Shown: positions 24,332 through 34,948, numbered from the stretch's first letter. The stretch is DNA of 56,153 nucleotides from Chromobacterium haemolyticum (GCF_002081825.1 NZ_MUKU01000033.1:1-56153); one strand, 5' to 3'. Numbers and translations: made by a program. The notes: generated by a model not told the origin, from the letters alone.

Positions 24332-25403
24332 ACGGCGGCGCGGCCACCACGTCCGGCACGCTGCTGCTGACCGGGTGCTGCATTACTTTCTGCGCCACCA
24401 GCTTCAGCTCGTACATGATGCCGATGGCGGCGTCCAATTGCCGCGGCTCGCCGTTGAAGGTGCGGTCCAGCGCGGCCAGCAGGTTTTGGTAGGCCTGGTA
24501 GAACTGGGCGCCGCTGACGGCCGCGCCGCTGCCCGCCGGGTAGTCTGAAAGCGCGGCGTTGGGCAGCAGGTTGAACACCCCGGTTTCGTCCAGAGGCACC
24601 GGCTCGCCGGTGTAGGACCAGCCGGAGGGGCTGGAATAGTCCCGGATCAGCCGCTTGCCGTAGTAGATTTCGCCAAACTTGAAATAGTGAGCGTAGCCGC
24701 CGCCGGCCTCGTCCTTGGGGTTGATCCAGTCTTCCTCCACCTGCACGCCTTCGCCCTGGCGCACGATGGTGTTGATCACCGCCCGGGCGCTGGCCATGTC
24801 GTAGACCTTGCCGTCCGGACAGCCCGGCACCTCGTGCGGGAACCACTGGCTGACGTCCACCTGTTCGTCCAGCCGAGGCTGGGCGAAGCAGTCGTGGCCG
24901 TGGTTTTCCAGGTGCTGCAGCCGCTCCAGAATGGCCTGGTAAAAGCGGCCGATGGAATCGAAGCCGGGCTGGTTGTCGACATAGGCCTGGGTTTCGCCGG
25001 GCAGGATGGCTTGGGTGTCCGGGCGTTCTATCTCCATGAACACTTCCTGCGCCTGCTGCCGGCTCAAGGCCTTGAGAGTGACGATAAGGCCGGTGTCCAC
25101 GCACATCGGCAGCGGCCCAGGGTAATTGAGCGCCAGGCCGTCTTCGACGACGCGGGGGTTGCCGCCGATGGCGATCAAGGTGTTGGCGGCCAGGGTCATG
25201 TGCAGCATTTCCTCCACCACCACCGATTGCACCAGCGCGCGCGCTTCCTGGTTTTGGCCGGGCTTGATGGAGAACAGCGCGGTTAGATAAGTGGGGATGG
25301 TGGACAGCTCCAGCTGCACCGCGCCGGCCAGCATGTCCCGCACGGCTTGCACATTGTCGGCCTGGCGCAGTTCGTCCATCAGTTCTTGACGTATCTTCAG
25401 CAT
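24306..25403 (-). CDS. Ferritin-like protein homologous to the C-terminal half of VioB
   Basis: A 365-residue protein of the VioB-type ferritin-like family (Pfam 'Ferritin-like', PF12902 from memory). Candidate ligands are Glu in VQLELSTIP (about 31) and the E-E-x-x-H block VVVEEMLHMTLAANTLIAIG (about 61-80). It matches recalled VioB: DLELSVMLQYL and AHEEMIHYLVVNNLLMALG. VioB couples two oxidised tryptophan-derived imines in violacein synthesis. Here the ferritin-like half is a separate gene, 39 bases after the gene for a VioB N-half homologue. VioA or VioE is not nearby. The function is unknown; oxidative coupling of an imine-type substrate is a reasonable hypothesis. Confidence 0.75.
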   Translation of the reverse strand: MLKIRQELMDELRQADNVQAVRDMLAGAVQLELSTIPTYLTALFSIKPGQNQEARALVQSVVVEEMLHMTLAANTLIAIGGNPRVVEDGLALNYPGPLPMCVDTGLIVTLKALSRQQAQEVFMEIERPDTQAILPGETQAYVDNQPGFDSIGRFYQAILERLQHLENHGHDCFAQPRLDEQVDVSQWFPHEVPGCPDGKVYDMASARAVINTIVRQGEGVQVEEDWINPKDEAGGGYAHYFKFGEIYYGKRLIRDYSSPSGWSYTGEPVPLDETGVFNLLPNAALSDYPAGSGAAVSGAQFYQAYQNLLAALDRTFNGEPRQLDAAIGIMYELKLVAQKVMQHPVSSSVPDVVAAPPFMRLHQSS

Positions 25404-25442
25404 GGCTTGGTTTCCTTGGAAGGTAGGATGACGGGGCCGGAA

Positions 25443-27395
25443 TCAGCCGCGGGGCTTGCGCAGCTTGCTGGCGGACGGGGAGGCGAGCGTGGCGGCGATA
25501 TCGGCTTCGCTGGGCGGCGCGCTTTGGCGCAGCGGGCAGCGCTTGCCGTACATCAACTGGCGGTCGAAGGTTTTGCCTGTGCGGTCTATCACGTTCTGGA
25601 AGTAGTTGATCAGCATGCGGCGCTTGCTGGCGGACAGGTCGCGCGTTACCGGCATCTGGTCCGGGTCTTCCATCGGCTTGTCGAAAACGAAGCGCATGAT
25701 GAAGGCGCTGGCGTCCGCCACCGCTTGCTTGGAAAAGTCGAACAGGCCCTGGCTCATCACCGGATAGAGGTTGGCGTATTGCTGCAGGATGGGCTGTACG
25801 TCTTCCCAGCGCGGATTGTCCAGGTCTATGTCCTGGCCCGGCTGCGGGAAGCTGCTGAAAACCACCACCGCCAGGTTGTCGTAATGTTGTTGCAGCGCCG
25901 GATCGGAGCCGGCCAGATTGTAGGAAAGGGTGAACAGCTGGCCGTCCATGTATTCACGCGGGGTGCCGAAGCTTTCCGGCCCGTGCAGGGTGATGGCGGC
26001 TCGGCCGGCCTGATCGGTGACCGGTTCCGCCGGGCTGATGCGGATGGCGGCGTTGGGCACGTTGTTGACCGGCAGCAGCGCGCGCGGGGTGGTGCCCACG
26101 GTGGTGTCCGCGGGGGTGTTGCTGTAGTCCAGCATCGGCGCGCCGGCCCAGAAGGCCAGCGCTGCGCCGGCCAGGGGCTGGCCGTAGCGCGCGGCGTAGA
26201 CATGGGTGTGCTGGTGGTTTTTATCCGGGTGGTTGGGGTCCAGGCGGATGGCGAAGTCTTCGGCGCGCACCTCGTTGCCCAGCAGCGTTTCGCGCACGCA
26301 GACGGTGGCGCGGCCCTCCGCGCCCACCGGCTGGACGATGGCCAGCGGCAAGGGCTGATTGGCCAGCCGCAGTTGCTCCTCGGTTAGTGGCACCGACTGG
26401 ATGCCGGCCTGCTGGTCTTGCAACGTTTGCGAGGTGTCCACGCCGGAGATGAGGGTGTAGTCGCGGGGGCCTATCTCCGCGTCCTGCGCGGTCCATTCAT
26501 TGTGCAGGATGGCGTATTGCAGCGCGGGCAGCGCGGCGATCTGGTTATTGCCGTCCAGCGGCAGCGCGTTGCTGAGATCCACTTGCAAGCTGGCGCTGTC
26601 AGGGTCCAGCCAGGAGGAGAAACAGCCAATGCCGTTGCCGCTTGCCGAATCCTGGACGCTGTTTTGCGTGGTGGGCATGAAGCGGCGGCCCAGGATGAAA
26701 GAGCGCGGCTGGCCGGCGTAGGCCGGGCCGATGGCGCCGAGCACGGTGCCGTAGCCGAACAGCGGCGCGCCGGCGTTCATATTGTAGCCGTAGGTGGTCA
26801 GGCGGATGGAGAGCCGGTCCTGATCGCTCAGCTCGATCAGGCGAGCCAGCAGCGGGCTGTCGAAGCCGTCCAGATGCCAGTGGATATTGGTGAGCACGGA
26901 TTGGAAGATCGCCGAGGCGCCCATATCGCTGCCGTTGCCCTGGCCGCGGCCGAACCATAAATCGCGGAAGGGGTTGCTCTGGTAGTCGGCGGTCATTAGC
27001 GGCGTGCCGTCCGGCTTGAGCAGCGACACCGCCAGGCCGTAGACATTGGAGGCCAGCTGCCAGTCCGGATCCAGGTCCACCATTTTGGCGGACGGCTTGC
27101 CAATGGCGTTGCCCACGCTACAGGACAGCAGCGGGTCCTGCGCCGGATCGGTGATCAGGATGCCGCTGGGCCCGCGCAAGCTGCTCACCTGGCAGTTGGC
27201 GAAGCGCATGATGGCGGTGCCGGTGGGGTGCCACCAGCCGTTGTTGGTGTCGCCGGCGGCGCTGGTCTGCTGGAATTCCTGGAAGCGGGCTTCGAAGGTG
27301 GCGTTGTCGAAGTGGCGCGGATCGTTGTTGACGGTGGAGACGTCGGCCTGGAACTGACCGGAAAAGGCCAGGCGGGGAAACTGCAGATAGCTCAT
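25443..27395 (-). CDS. Homologue of the N-terminal half of VioB (iminophenyl-pyruvate dimer synthase-like)
   Basis: A 650-residue protein. The start SYLQFPRLAFSGQFQADVST resembles VioB (ILDFPRIHFRG), and the end aligns well: YPVMSQGLFDF and MPVTRDLSASKRRMLINYF against VioB YPFMSDKVFSL and MPSTRELSAPKARLFLKYL. It has no signal peptide or membrane helix. With the downstream ferritin-like gene it reconstitutes a VioB-like pair of about 1,015 residues, near the 998 of VioB. It is preceded by the frameshifted FAD oxidase gene. The products of such split VioB pairs are not known to me. Confidence 0.7.
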   Translation of the reverse strand: MSYLQFPRLAFSGQFQADVSTVNNDPRHFDNATFEARFQEFQQTSAAGDTNNGWWHPTGTAIMRFANCQVSSLRGPSGILITDPAQDPLLSCSVGNAIGKPSAKMVDLDPDWQLASNVYGLAVSLLKPDGTPLMTADYQSNPFRDLWFGRGQGNGSDMGASAIFQSVLTNIHWHLDGFDSPLLARLIELSDQDRLSIRLTTYGYNMNAGAPLFGYGTVLGAIGPAYAGQPRSFILGRRFMPTTQNSVQDSASGNGIGCFSSWLDPDSASLQVDLSNALPLDGNNQIAALPALQYAILHNEWTAQDAEIGPRDYTLISGVDTSQTLQDQQAGIQSVPLTEEQLRLANQPLPLAIVQPVGAEGRATVCVRETLLGNEVRAEDFAIRLDPNHPDKNHQHTHVYAARYGQPLAGAALAFWAGAPMLDYSNTPADTTVGTTPRALLPVNNVPNAAIRISPAEPVTDQAGRAAITLHGPESFGTPREYMDGQLFTLSYNLAGSDPALQQHYDNLAVVVFSSFPQPGQDIDLDNPRWEDVQPILQQYANLYPVMSQGLFDFSKQAVADASAFIMRFVFDKPMEDPDQMPVTRDLSASKRRMLINYFQNVIDRTGKTFDRQLMYGKRCPLRQSAPPSEADIAATLASPSASKLRKPRG

Positions 27396-27572
27396 ATTGG
27401 CTCCTTGCTGGCCGGAAAATCCGCGGACAGCTGTGGCTGGCGATTTAATTCCATAGGCATGGCGCGGGTATAGGCAGCGCTGACCATAAGGGCAATGTTC
27501 TTTAGGACAGGTGGATGCCGGGCGCGGCGAGACGAGGCCGGCGCTTTGCGCGCGCCGGCTGGCGTTGAGCGC

Positions 27573-29175
27573 TTACTCCGCGCCCAGCGACATCGCGTGC
27601 TTGAACACATTGCCCGGGTCGTATTTGCGCTTGATCGCCACCAGCTCCGGATACAAGGCGCCGTAATACAACTCGCCCCAGCTATAGCCAGGGGTGTCCG
27701 GCTGCGCGCCGCTCAACATGTCCACATCCGGGTAGTTGATGTAGCAGCCCTGGTAAGGCGAGTCCGGCAAAGCCGCCGAACTTGGATACGGCGTGCCGTT
27801 GAAGCCGTGCGCGGCGTAGACGGCGTCGAAGAATTCCCGCATCCAGTTCACATGCATGGCGTCGTTGGCCGGGTCGGTCCAGTAGCTTTGGTATTGCAGC
27901 TTCATTACCGAGGCGCGCTGCGGCACCGCGGTCTGGTTGTCGGCCGGGTCGAAACCGTTGTTGCCGGCGCTGCGGTGGTTGATCGCGCCGCCGTAGGAAT
28001 CCAATTGCAGCAGCGACTGGGCAAGGTCCTGGTTGTCGGGATCGGACGTCAGATGCAGGTGGATGGCCTTGCACTCTGCCGCGGAGAAGTTTTGCTTCAT
28101 GTAAGCGGACTTGTATTTGCCGCGCTGATTGCTGCCGGAGCCATTCAGCGTCTGGGTGGCGTACAGCCAGTCCATCGCCTGCGCGTGTTCCGGCAAGGGA
28201 GCGGCGTTTTTGGGCGGCGAGCGATGCGGGATGTGGGGCAGGTGGCCGCCGCCGGGCAGATAGGTGTTGAGCAACTGCGGCGAGGCCACTTGCTTGATGC
28301 GCCGGTAGAAATCGTTGAAGGGCGCGGTGTGGTTCAGCTTGCCGTCCCTGTCGGTGTATTGCACCACCAGGCCCAGGTTTTGGCGCTGACATGAGTCAGC
28401 TTGAGCAGGCTGAACAGGCCGTAGCCTTCGGGGTCGTTGTCCGCCTCCTGCCAGTATTGGCCGTAGGTTTGCAGCAAGTCGGTGAAGCGGCCCGGGTCCT
28501 GGAATGCTTTCCAGTCGAATTGCAAGAGCTGTACGCCCACCTGCTGCGGCGCCGGCGGCAAATCGTCAAAGTAAAAGCTGGTGATCAGGCCGACATTGCC
28601 GCCGCCGGCCCCCTTGCACAGCTTGAGCAAGTCGGCGAACTCATTGTCGACGCGGCGTGTACCTTGCGCACCTTGCCGCCGTCCGCCAGCAGAATGTCCA
28701 CTGCGCTCAGCCAGTCCACGGTTAGGCCCTGCAGCCGCGATAGCAGGCCGTAGCCGCCGCCGCTAATGTGGCCGCCGGCGCCCACTGAGTAGCAAGAGCC
28801 GCCGGGCATGGTCTTGCCGGTGAGTTTGTACAGGCCTACGTAGCCGTCCCAGTTTTGATTGCCGGCCAAAAGCTGGAAGCCATAGCGCCGGCCGTCCGCG
28901 GCTATGTCGCGGCGTAGGCCGGAGAGCTGGCCGATGTCTATGATCAGGCCGCCGGGGTTGTTGCTGACGAAGCCCTCGTAGCAATGGCCGCCGCTGCGGA
29001 TAGTGGGCTTGAGCTTGTGGTCCAGCGCGTATTGCAGCGCGGCGACGACTTCGGCTTCATCGCTGCAGATGATGATGCCGCCCGCGGCCTGGCCGGCTGC
29101 CGGCCAGCGAAGATTGAAACCTTTTTTCAGTGTTTCGTAGCGGTGATCGTCCGGGGTGATGGCATTTAGGCCCAT
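27573..29175 (-). pseudogene. Bicovalent-FAD oxidase (berberine-bridge type), two frameshifts
   Basis: Three consecutive frames rebuild one FAD-linked oxidase of about 534 residues. The FAD domain has the His attachment site [10 protein letters not shown], the Cys site [19 protein letters not shown] and [12 protein letters not shown]; the C-terminus has the BBE block YYGALYPELVAIKRKYDPGNVF. One base appears lost near 28647 (TCGACAAT where TCGGACAAT restores the frame) and one in an A run near 28374 (AAAA for AAAAA). Homopolymer loss could be a sequencing error, otherwise the gene is a recent pseudogene. The start is the ATG at 29175 with GGAG upstream. It would supply an oxidised substrate to the VioB-like pair, as VioA does for VioB. 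Confidence 0.75.
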
Positions 29176-29410
29176 AGCGCTTTCTCCTTGTGCGGCCGCA
29201 GTGGCGGCGTCAATTTGATTTTCATGACATTGTTTTATAGACGAGACGAAAGCGGAGAAAGCTGGCAAATGCTGAGCGTGGAGGGTCTTGAGTGTTTTAT
29301 TACTTCATTGTTGGCCCTCAATGCTTGAAACAGTTAGGTATTGTTCTGGCATGAAATGACATTTGTATGTTGTTTTGCTACGCTGCCAGCCAACTCAGGA
29401 GCGAGCGGAC

Positions 29411-32020
29411 ATGATCAAGCAATGGATGGGCCTGGCCCTGCTGGCGGGAAGTTTGAGCGGCGCGGCGCAGGCCGGCGAGGCGTTTGGCGCGCCGGGGCTG
29501 ACGCCGGTGCGCGGCCCGGCGGCCAAGTCTTTCGTGGGCGTGGCGGCGGAGGGGCCGTCGCGGGTGTATTTCACCGGCTATCGCGGCGTGGTGTCCGAGG
29601 TGTTCTATCCGGCGGTGGACACCCAGGCGGCGGTGGATCTGCAATTCCTGGTGGGCGACGCCGGCGGCGGCTTCGTCGACGAGGAAAAGCGGCAGGACTA
29701 CCGCGTGCAGCGGCTGCATCCGCGCAGCATGAGTTGGCAAGCGCAGACCGGCAACGCGGCCCATCACTGGCGCATCAGCAAGCGCATCTTCACCGATCCG
29801 GCGCGCGACGCGCTGATCCAGCGCGTCACCTTCAACGCGCTGGACGGCCGCCGCGTCGGCGATTTCCGGCTTTATCTGCTATTCAAGCCTTATCTGGACA
29901 ATGCCGGCGCCGGCAATAGCGCCACCACGCTGGAGCGAGCCGGCGGCGGCACGGCCTTGGCGGCCAGCCGCAATCAGCGCGCCTCGGCGCTGCTGAGCAG
30001 CTTGCCGTGGAAGACGCAGAACGGCCGCCGCATGCTGTCCAACGGCTTTGTCGGCCTCAGCGACGGCTGGACCGATCTGTTGGGCGGCGCGGCGGACAAG
30101 CGCATGGACTGGACTTTCGATTCCGCCGGCAACGGCAATGTGGCGCAGATGGGCTGGCTGGATTTGGGCGACCCGCGCGCGGCCAGCGTGTCCTTCGACG
30201 TGGTGCTGGGCTTCGGCGCCAGCCAGGGGCAGGCCCTGGACACGGCCGCCGCCGCGCTGGGCGGTGATCTGGAGGCGGCGCAGCGGCGCTACGACGCCGG
30301 CTGGCAGGCTTACGCCGCCGGCCTGTCCGATCAGGGCGGCAGCGCCGACGACGGCTACTACCTGGCGGCGATGACGCTGAAAACCATGCAGGACAAGGCC
30401 AGCGGCGCGATGGTGGCCGGTCTGGGCACGCCGTGGGGCGCCAGCCAGGGCGACGCCAACGCCGGCGGCTACCATCTGGTGTGGCCGCGCGACCTGTTCA
30501 AGTTCGCCAACGCCCTGCTCACCGCCGGTGACCGCGCGACCGCAGCGCGCGTGACGGATTATCTGTTCAATACCTTGCAGCAGCGTCGCGACTGCGGCGC
30601 GGCGGAATACGACGCCGCCGGTTGCCCGGACGGCTTCAGCCGCAATGGCCGTTTCCCGCAAAACGCCTGGGTCAGCGGCGCGCAGTATTGGCAGGGCACC
30701 CAGATGGACGAGCAGGCCATGCCCATCCTGCTGGCCTGGCGGCAGGGACCGGCGGTGTACTCGCCGCTGTGGCCGCGCATCAAGCTGGTCGCCGACTACA
30801 TCCTGAGCGCCGGGCCGTGGACCTATCAGGAGCGCTGGGAGGAGAACAGCGGCTATTCGCCGTCCACGCTGGCGGCGCAGATCGCCGGGCTGGCCGCCGC
30901 CGCCGACATCGCCCGCGCCAACGGCGACGACGCCAGCGCGGCGCGCTATCTGTCCGCCGCCGATTACTGGCAGCAGAATGTGGACGCCTGGACCTTCTCC
31001 CGCAGCGGCTGCTTTGGCGACGGCCGCTATTATCTGCGCCTCAATCCGTCCGCGCGCGCCGGCGGGGCCAGCCGTGCCGGCCAGGCGCCGGCGTTGGGCC
31101 CGGACACGCCGCAGACGCTGGAAGTGAAAAACGGCGGCGGCAGCCGCGACGCGCGCCGGGTGGTGGACGGCGGTTTCCTGGAACTGGTGCGCATGGGGGT
31201 GAAGCGCGCCGACGATCCGGCTGTGCTCGCCACGCTGGGCATTTACGACGCGGTGCTGGGCCAGCGGCTGGAACTGCCCGGCGTGCCGGCTTTGCCGGTC
31301 AACGCCTGGTTCCGCTACAACTTCGACGGTTATGGCGAGCGCAACGACGGCGGTGATTTCGCCGGCAGCGGCGTGGGCCGGCTGTGGCCCATCTTCACCG
31401 CGGAGCGCGGCATCTATGAAATTGCGCGCCAGGGCGGCGGCGCGGCCGGCCAGCCGTATCTGGCCGCCTTGAAACAGCTGGCCACGCCGGAGGGCATGCT
31501 GCCGGAGCAGGTGTGGCCGCACAGCGCGGTGCTGCCGGACGGCTGGGCGGTGGAGACGCCGGCCGGCAACCGCGCCGGCACGCCCACCCGCTCGATCGCG
31601 CCGCTGAGTTGGGCGATGGGCGAATACATCAGCCTGCTGGCTTCCATCCGCGCCGGCCGCGTCGTCGATCTGCCGGAAGCCGCCTGCGCGCGTTACTACG
31701 CCTGCCGCGTTGAACCCAAGGCCGGTGAGGCGACGGTGGAGATCCAGGCCGCCGCCGAGACCAGCTGGGGGCAGCAGCTGTATGTAACCGGCGCGGCCCG
31801 CGCATTGGGCAATTGGAACACCGATCTGGGCCTGCCGGCGGACGCGGCGGCCTACCCGCTGTGGAAGACCCGGGTCAATCTGCCGGCTGGCCAGCGCATC
31901 GAGTACAAGTACTACCGCAAGAACGCCGACGGCAGCGTGAGCTGGGAGCAGCGCGCCGGCAACCGCGTGTTGCAGGCGCCGGCCGGCGGGTTGACGTTGA
32001 ATGATCAGGTGAACTGGTAA
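29411..32020 (+). CDS. Secreted glucoamylase (GH15) with C-terminal CBM20
   Basis: An 869-residue exo-alpha-glucosidase releasing glucose from starch ends. Its signal peptide ends near GAAQA/GEAF. An N-terminal beta-sandwich (about 30-290) precedes an alpha/alpha barrel with WPRDLFKFANALL, QMDEQAMP, the likely acid Glu in RWEENSGYSPST and the likely base Glu in PLSWAMGEYISL. Residues about 775-869 are a CBM20 starch-binding domain (LYVTGAARALGNWNTDLG, IEYKYYRKN, SWEQRAGNRV). The ATG at 29411 is chosen with AGGAG 9 bases upstream. It is divergent from the VioB-like operon. The TAA stop directly abuts a MITE-like element. Confidence 0.9.
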   Translation: MIKQWMGLALLAGSLSGAAQAGEAFGAPGLTPVRGPAAKSFVGVAAEGPSRVYFTGYRGVVSEVFYPAVDTQAAVDLQFLVGDAGGGFVDEEKRQDYRVQRLHPRSMSWQAQTGNAAHHWRISKRIFTDPARDALIQRVTFNALDGRRVGDFRLYLLFKPYLDNAGAGNSATTLERAGGGTALAASRNQRASALLSSLPWKTQNGRRMLSNGFVGLSDGWTDLLGGAADKRMDWTFDSAGNGNVAQMGWLDLGDPRAASVSFDVVLGFGASQGQALDTAAAALGGDLEAAQRRYDAGWQAYAAGLSDQGGSADDGYYLAAMTLKTMQDKASGAMVAGLGTPWGASQGDANAGGYHLVWPRDLFKFANALLTAGDRATAARVTDYLFNTLQQRRDCGAAEYDAAGCPDGFSRNGRFPQNAWVSGAQYWQGTQMDEQAMPILLAWRQGPAVYSPLWPRIKLVADYILSAGPWTYQERWEENSGYSPSTLAAQIAGLAAAADIARANGDDASAARYLSAADYWQQNVDAWTFSRSGCFGDGRYYLRLNPSARAGGASRAGQAPALGPDTPQTLEVKNGGGSRDARRVVDGGFLELVRMGVKRADDPAVLATLGIYDAVLGQRLELPGVPALPVNAWFRYNFDGYGERNDGGDFAGSGVGRLWPIFTAERGIYEIARQGGGAAGQPYLAALKQLATPEGMLPEQVWPHSAVLPDGWAVETPAGNRAGTPTRSIAPLSWAMGEYISLLASIRAGRVVDLPEAACARYYACRVEPKAGEATVEIQAAAETSWGQQLYVTGAARALGNWNTDLGLPADAAAYPLWKTRVNLPAGQRIEYKYYRKNADGSVSWEQRAGNRVLQAPAGGLTLNDQVNW

Positions 32021-32160
32021 GAGCCTGTTCAAAGCCTGCTGCGCTGCGGCGATACGGCGTTGAAAACCAGCTCAAAATGCTCATGTACCACTTGTACATT
32101 CCGCTTTTTCGCTCGTTTTCGCCTTGTCTCGCTCTTGCTCGCGAGACTTTGAACAGGCTC
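32021..32160 (-). repeat. Dispersed MITE-like inverted-repeat element, copy 2
   Basis: A 140-bp copy in reverse orientation relative to copies 3-6: tips GAGCCTGTTCA and TGAACAGGCTC, with the GCCTTGTCTCGCTCTTGCTC arm on the right. It starts at the base after the glucoamylase TAA stop (32018-32020). The right flank is CAA, so the target duplication is imperfect. Confidence 0.8.
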
Positions 32161-32267
32161 CAATACGCTATTGATTTATTTGGAATATTGAAAGCAAATT
32201 TAATTACTTTTTGATATTAAACATGGCTTTTATAGTGTGCTGAGTCCCCCTTGTTCAGGAACTCGCC

Positions 32268-33278
32268 ATGTCCATGTTCATCTCCCGCCGTTCCCTGCTG
32301 GCGCTCAGCTTCGCCAGCCTCTCTCTCGTTGTCTTGGCGGCAAACGCCGCCGAGGCGCCCATCGTCATTGGTTACCAGACCGGAGTCGATCCTTCCAAAG
32401 TGGCCCAGGCCGACGGCTTGTATGAAAAAGCCATCGGCCGGCCGCTGCAGTGGCGCAAGTTCGAGAGCGGCGCGGAAGTGCTCGCCGCGCTGGCTTCCGG
32501 CGACGTGCATATCGCCGATCTGGGCTCCAGCCCGCTCAGCGCCGCCGCCACCCGCCAACTGCCGATCCAGACCTTTCTGATCGTCGCCGAGATCGGCAAT
32601 TCCGAAGCGCTGGTGGCGCGCAAGGGCAGCGGCATCAAGACCCCGCAGGACCTGATCGGCAAAAAGGTGGCGGTGCCCTATGTCTCCACCACCCATTACA
32701 GCCTGCTGGCCGCGCTCAAGCACTGGAAGCTGGACCCGGCCAAGCTGTCCATCGTCAATCTGCGCCCGTCCGAGATCAGCGCCGCCTGGCAGCGCGGCGA
32801 CATCGACGCCGCCTATGTCTGGGACCCTGCCTTGAGCCAGGCGCTGAAAACCGGCTCGGTGCTGGTCAATTCCGAACAAGTGGGGCAATGGGGCGCGCCC
32901 ACCTTCGAGGCCTGGGTGGCGCGCAAGGATTTCGCCGCCGCTCAGCCGCAGGCGCTGGCCGCCTTCGCCAAGGTGACTTTGCAGGCCTTCGCCGATTACC
33001 GCGCCAAGCCGGCGGCCTGGAGCGCCGGCTCGCCGCAGGTGGCCAAGATCGCGCGGCTGACCGGGGCCGATCCGGCGCAGATTCCCGGCCTGCTGGCCGG
33101 CAGCCGCTTCCCGCTGGCGCAGGAGCAGCTGTCGCCGCGCTTGCTGGGCGGCGGCACCGCCAAGGCGCTGCGCGACACCGCCTTGTTCCTGAAGGAACAG
33201 AAGAAGGTGGAAGCGGTGCTGCCGGATTATCAAGCCTATGTCGAGCCGCGCTTCGTGCGGCTGGCGCAGCCGCGCTGA
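32268..33278 (+). CDS. tauA: Taurine ABC transporter substrate-binding protein TauA
   Basis: A 336-residue periplasmic binding protein with a signal peptide ending near [39 protein letters not shown]-like [12 protein letters not shown] and [16 protein letters not shown] are typical of TauA. It delivers taurine to the TauBC permease for use as a sulfur source. AGGA precedes the ATG. It heads tauABCD. The 107-base AT-rich leader after copy 2 of the MITE contains a TATAGT box (32231-32236) without a clear -35, fitting activation by CysB/Cbl, which is known for tau operons but not shown here. Confidence 0.9.
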   Translation: MSMFISRRSLLALSFASLSLVVLAANAAEAPIVIGYQTGVDPSKVAQADGLYEKAIGRPLQWRKFESGAEVLAALASGDVHIADLGSSPLSAAATRQLPIQTFLIVAEIGNSEALVARKGSGIKTPQDLIGKKVAVPYVSTTHYSLLAALKHWKLDPAKLSIVNLRPSEISAAWQRGDIDAAYVWDPALSQALKTGSVLVNSEQVGQWGAPTFEAWVARKDFAAAQPQALAAFAKVTLQAFADYRAKPAAWSAGSPQVAKIARLTGADPAQIPGLLAGSRFPLAQEQLSPRLLGGGTAKALRDTALFLKEQKKVEAVLPDYQAYVEPRFVRLAQPR

Positions 33279-33294
33279 GCGCGAGGAGGCCGCG

Positions 33295-34089
33295 ATGGCG
33301 AGCTTGATCGTGGAAAACGCCGGCGTCAGCTACGCCGGCCCGTCCGGCCCGGTGCAGGCGCTGGACCGGGTGTCGCTGGAGCTGCGTTCCGGCGAGATCG
33401 TGGTGGCCCTGGGGCCGTCCGGCTGCGGCAAGTCCACCTTGCTGGGGCTGATGGCCGGCTTCCAGACGCCCAGCCAGGGCCGGGTGCTGGCCAATGGCCG
33501 GCCGGTGCGCGGGCCGGGCGCGGATCGCGGCGTGGTGTTCCAAGACGACGCGCTGATGCCCTGGCTCAACGCCGAGGACAATGTGGCCTTCGGCCTGCGC
33601 CTGCGCGGGATGCCGCGCGAGCAGCGGCGAAGCGAGGCGCGCCGCATGCTGGGCTGGGTGGGGCTGGAAGCCTTCGCCGGCCACGCGCTCAGCCAGATGT
33701 CCGGCGGCATGCGCCAGCGCCTGGGCCTGGCGCGCGCGCTGGCGGCCGATCCCGACTTCCTGCTGCTGGACGAGCCCTTGGGCGCTCTGGACGCGCTGAC
33801 CCGGGAAAAGATGCAGTCGCTGATCCTCAGCCTGTGGCAGCGCAGCGGCAAGGGCATCTTCCTGATCACCCACAGCATCGAGGAAGCGCTGTTCCTCGGC
33901 ACCGAGCTCTTGGTGCTGACGCCGCGCCCCGGCCGCATCGCGCTGCGGCAGAAACTGGGTTTCGCCCACCGCTACGCCGCCGGCGAATCGGCGCGCTCGA
34001 TCAAGGCCGATCCCGCCTTCATCGCCATGCGCGAGCATTTGCTGGACTGGATTTTCCGCGCCGAGGAGGCCGACCATGCCGCCGCTTGA
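33295..34089 (+). CDS. tauB: Taurine ABC transporter ATPase TauB
   Basis: A 264-residue ABC ATPase starting at ATG 33295 after GAGGAGG. Walker [10 protein letters not shown] (about 40), signature [11 protein letters not shown] (about 131), Walker B FLLLDEP and the switch His in [13 protein letters not shown] are present. It energises sulfonate import by the TauC permease. It overlaps tauC by 14 bases. The motif content matches the nitrate/sulfonate/taurine importer group. Confidence 0.9.
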   Translation: MASLIVENAGVSYAGPSGPVQALDRVSLELRSGEIVVALGPSGCGKSTLLGLMAGFQTPSQGRVLANGRPVRGPGADRGVVFQDDALMPWLNAEDNVAFGLRLRGMPREQRRSEARRMLGWVGLEAFAGHALSQMSGGMRQRLGLARALAADPDFLLLDEPLGALDALTREKMQSLILSLWQRSGKGIFLITHSIEEALFLGTELLVLTPRPGRIALRQKLGFAHRYAAGESARSIKADPAFIAMREHLLDWIFRAEEADHAAA

Positions 34090-34948
34090 ACTGACTGAAT
34101 TGGGCCCGTCCGCGCAGGCCGAGCTGAGCGCGCCGCCGCCGGCCCATGCCCCCGCACCGCTCTCCGGCCGCTTCGCCGCCTGGCGTCGGCGCTGGCCCAG
34201 CGCGCTGTCCGTGGGCGGCCTGCTGCTGCTGTGGTGGGCGGCCAGCGCCGGCGGCTTGGTGTCGCCGTTGTTCCTGCCCGACCCGGCCCAGGTGGCGGCG
34301 CGGCTGGCGGACCTGGCCGTCAACGGCTTCATGGACGCCAGCCTGTGGCGTCACGCCGCCGCCAGCCTGGGCCGGGTGGGCCTGGCGCTAGTGCTGGCCG
34401 CGGCTACCGCGGTGCCGCTGGGCATGCTGATGGGCCTGAGCCGGCGCGCGCATGCTGCGCTGGACCCGCTGATCGAGTTCTACCGGCCGGTGCCGCCCCT
34501 GGCCTATCTGCCCCTGATCGTGATCTGGTTCGGCATTGGCGAGGCCAGCAAGGTGCTGCTGATCTATCTCGCCATCTTCGCGCCGCTGGCCATCGCCACC
34601 GCCGCCGGCGTGCGTCGCGCGGACCCGGCGCGGCTGCAGGCGGCGCGCTCGCTGGGCGCCAGCCGCGGCCAGCTGCTGCGGCTGGTGGTGTTGCCCAGCG
34701 CGCTGCCGGAGATTCTGACCGGGCTGCGCATCGGCCTGGGCGTGGGCTGGTCCACCCTGGTGGCGGCGGAGCTGGTGGCCGCCACCCGCGGCCTGGGTTT
34801 CATGGTGCAGTCCGCCGCCCAGTTCCTGGTCACCGACGCGGTGATCGCCGGCATCCTGATCATCGCCTGGATCGCGCTGGCGCTGGAATTGGGGCTGCGC
34901 TGGGTGGAGCGGCGCTTCGCCGGCTGGGCCGCGCCTGAGCGTTTCTGA
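34076..34948 (+). CDS. tauC: Taurine ABC transporter permease TauC
   Basis: A 290-residue inner-membrane permease with about six transmembrane segments and the EAA-type coupling loop in [24 protein letters not shown] (about 197-220). [22 protein letters not shown] is typical of the taurine/sulfonate permeases. The N-terminal about 45 residues are an Ala/Pro-rich cytoplasmic tail. The ATG at 34076 has GAGGAGG 6 bases upstream, inside tauB. Confidence 0.9.
   Translation: MPPLELTELGPSAQAELSAPPPAHAPAPLSGRFAAWRRRWPSALSVGGLLLLWWAASAGGLVSPLFLPDPAQVAARLADLAVNGFMDASLWRHAAASLGRVGLALVLAAATAVPLGMLMGLSRRAHAALDPLIEFYRPVPPLAYLPLIVIWFGIGEASKVLLIYLAIFAPLAIATAAGVRRADPARLQAARSLGASRGQLLRLVVLPSALPEILTGLRIGLGVGWSTLVAAELVAATRGLGFMVQSAAQFLVTDAVIAGILIIAWIALALELGLRWVERRFAGWAAPERF

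Noticed and set aside
24306-29175. The violacein gene cluster itself
   Set aside because: VioB is split here, and VioA, VioC, VioD and VioE are absent. The proteins resemble but are not VioB.
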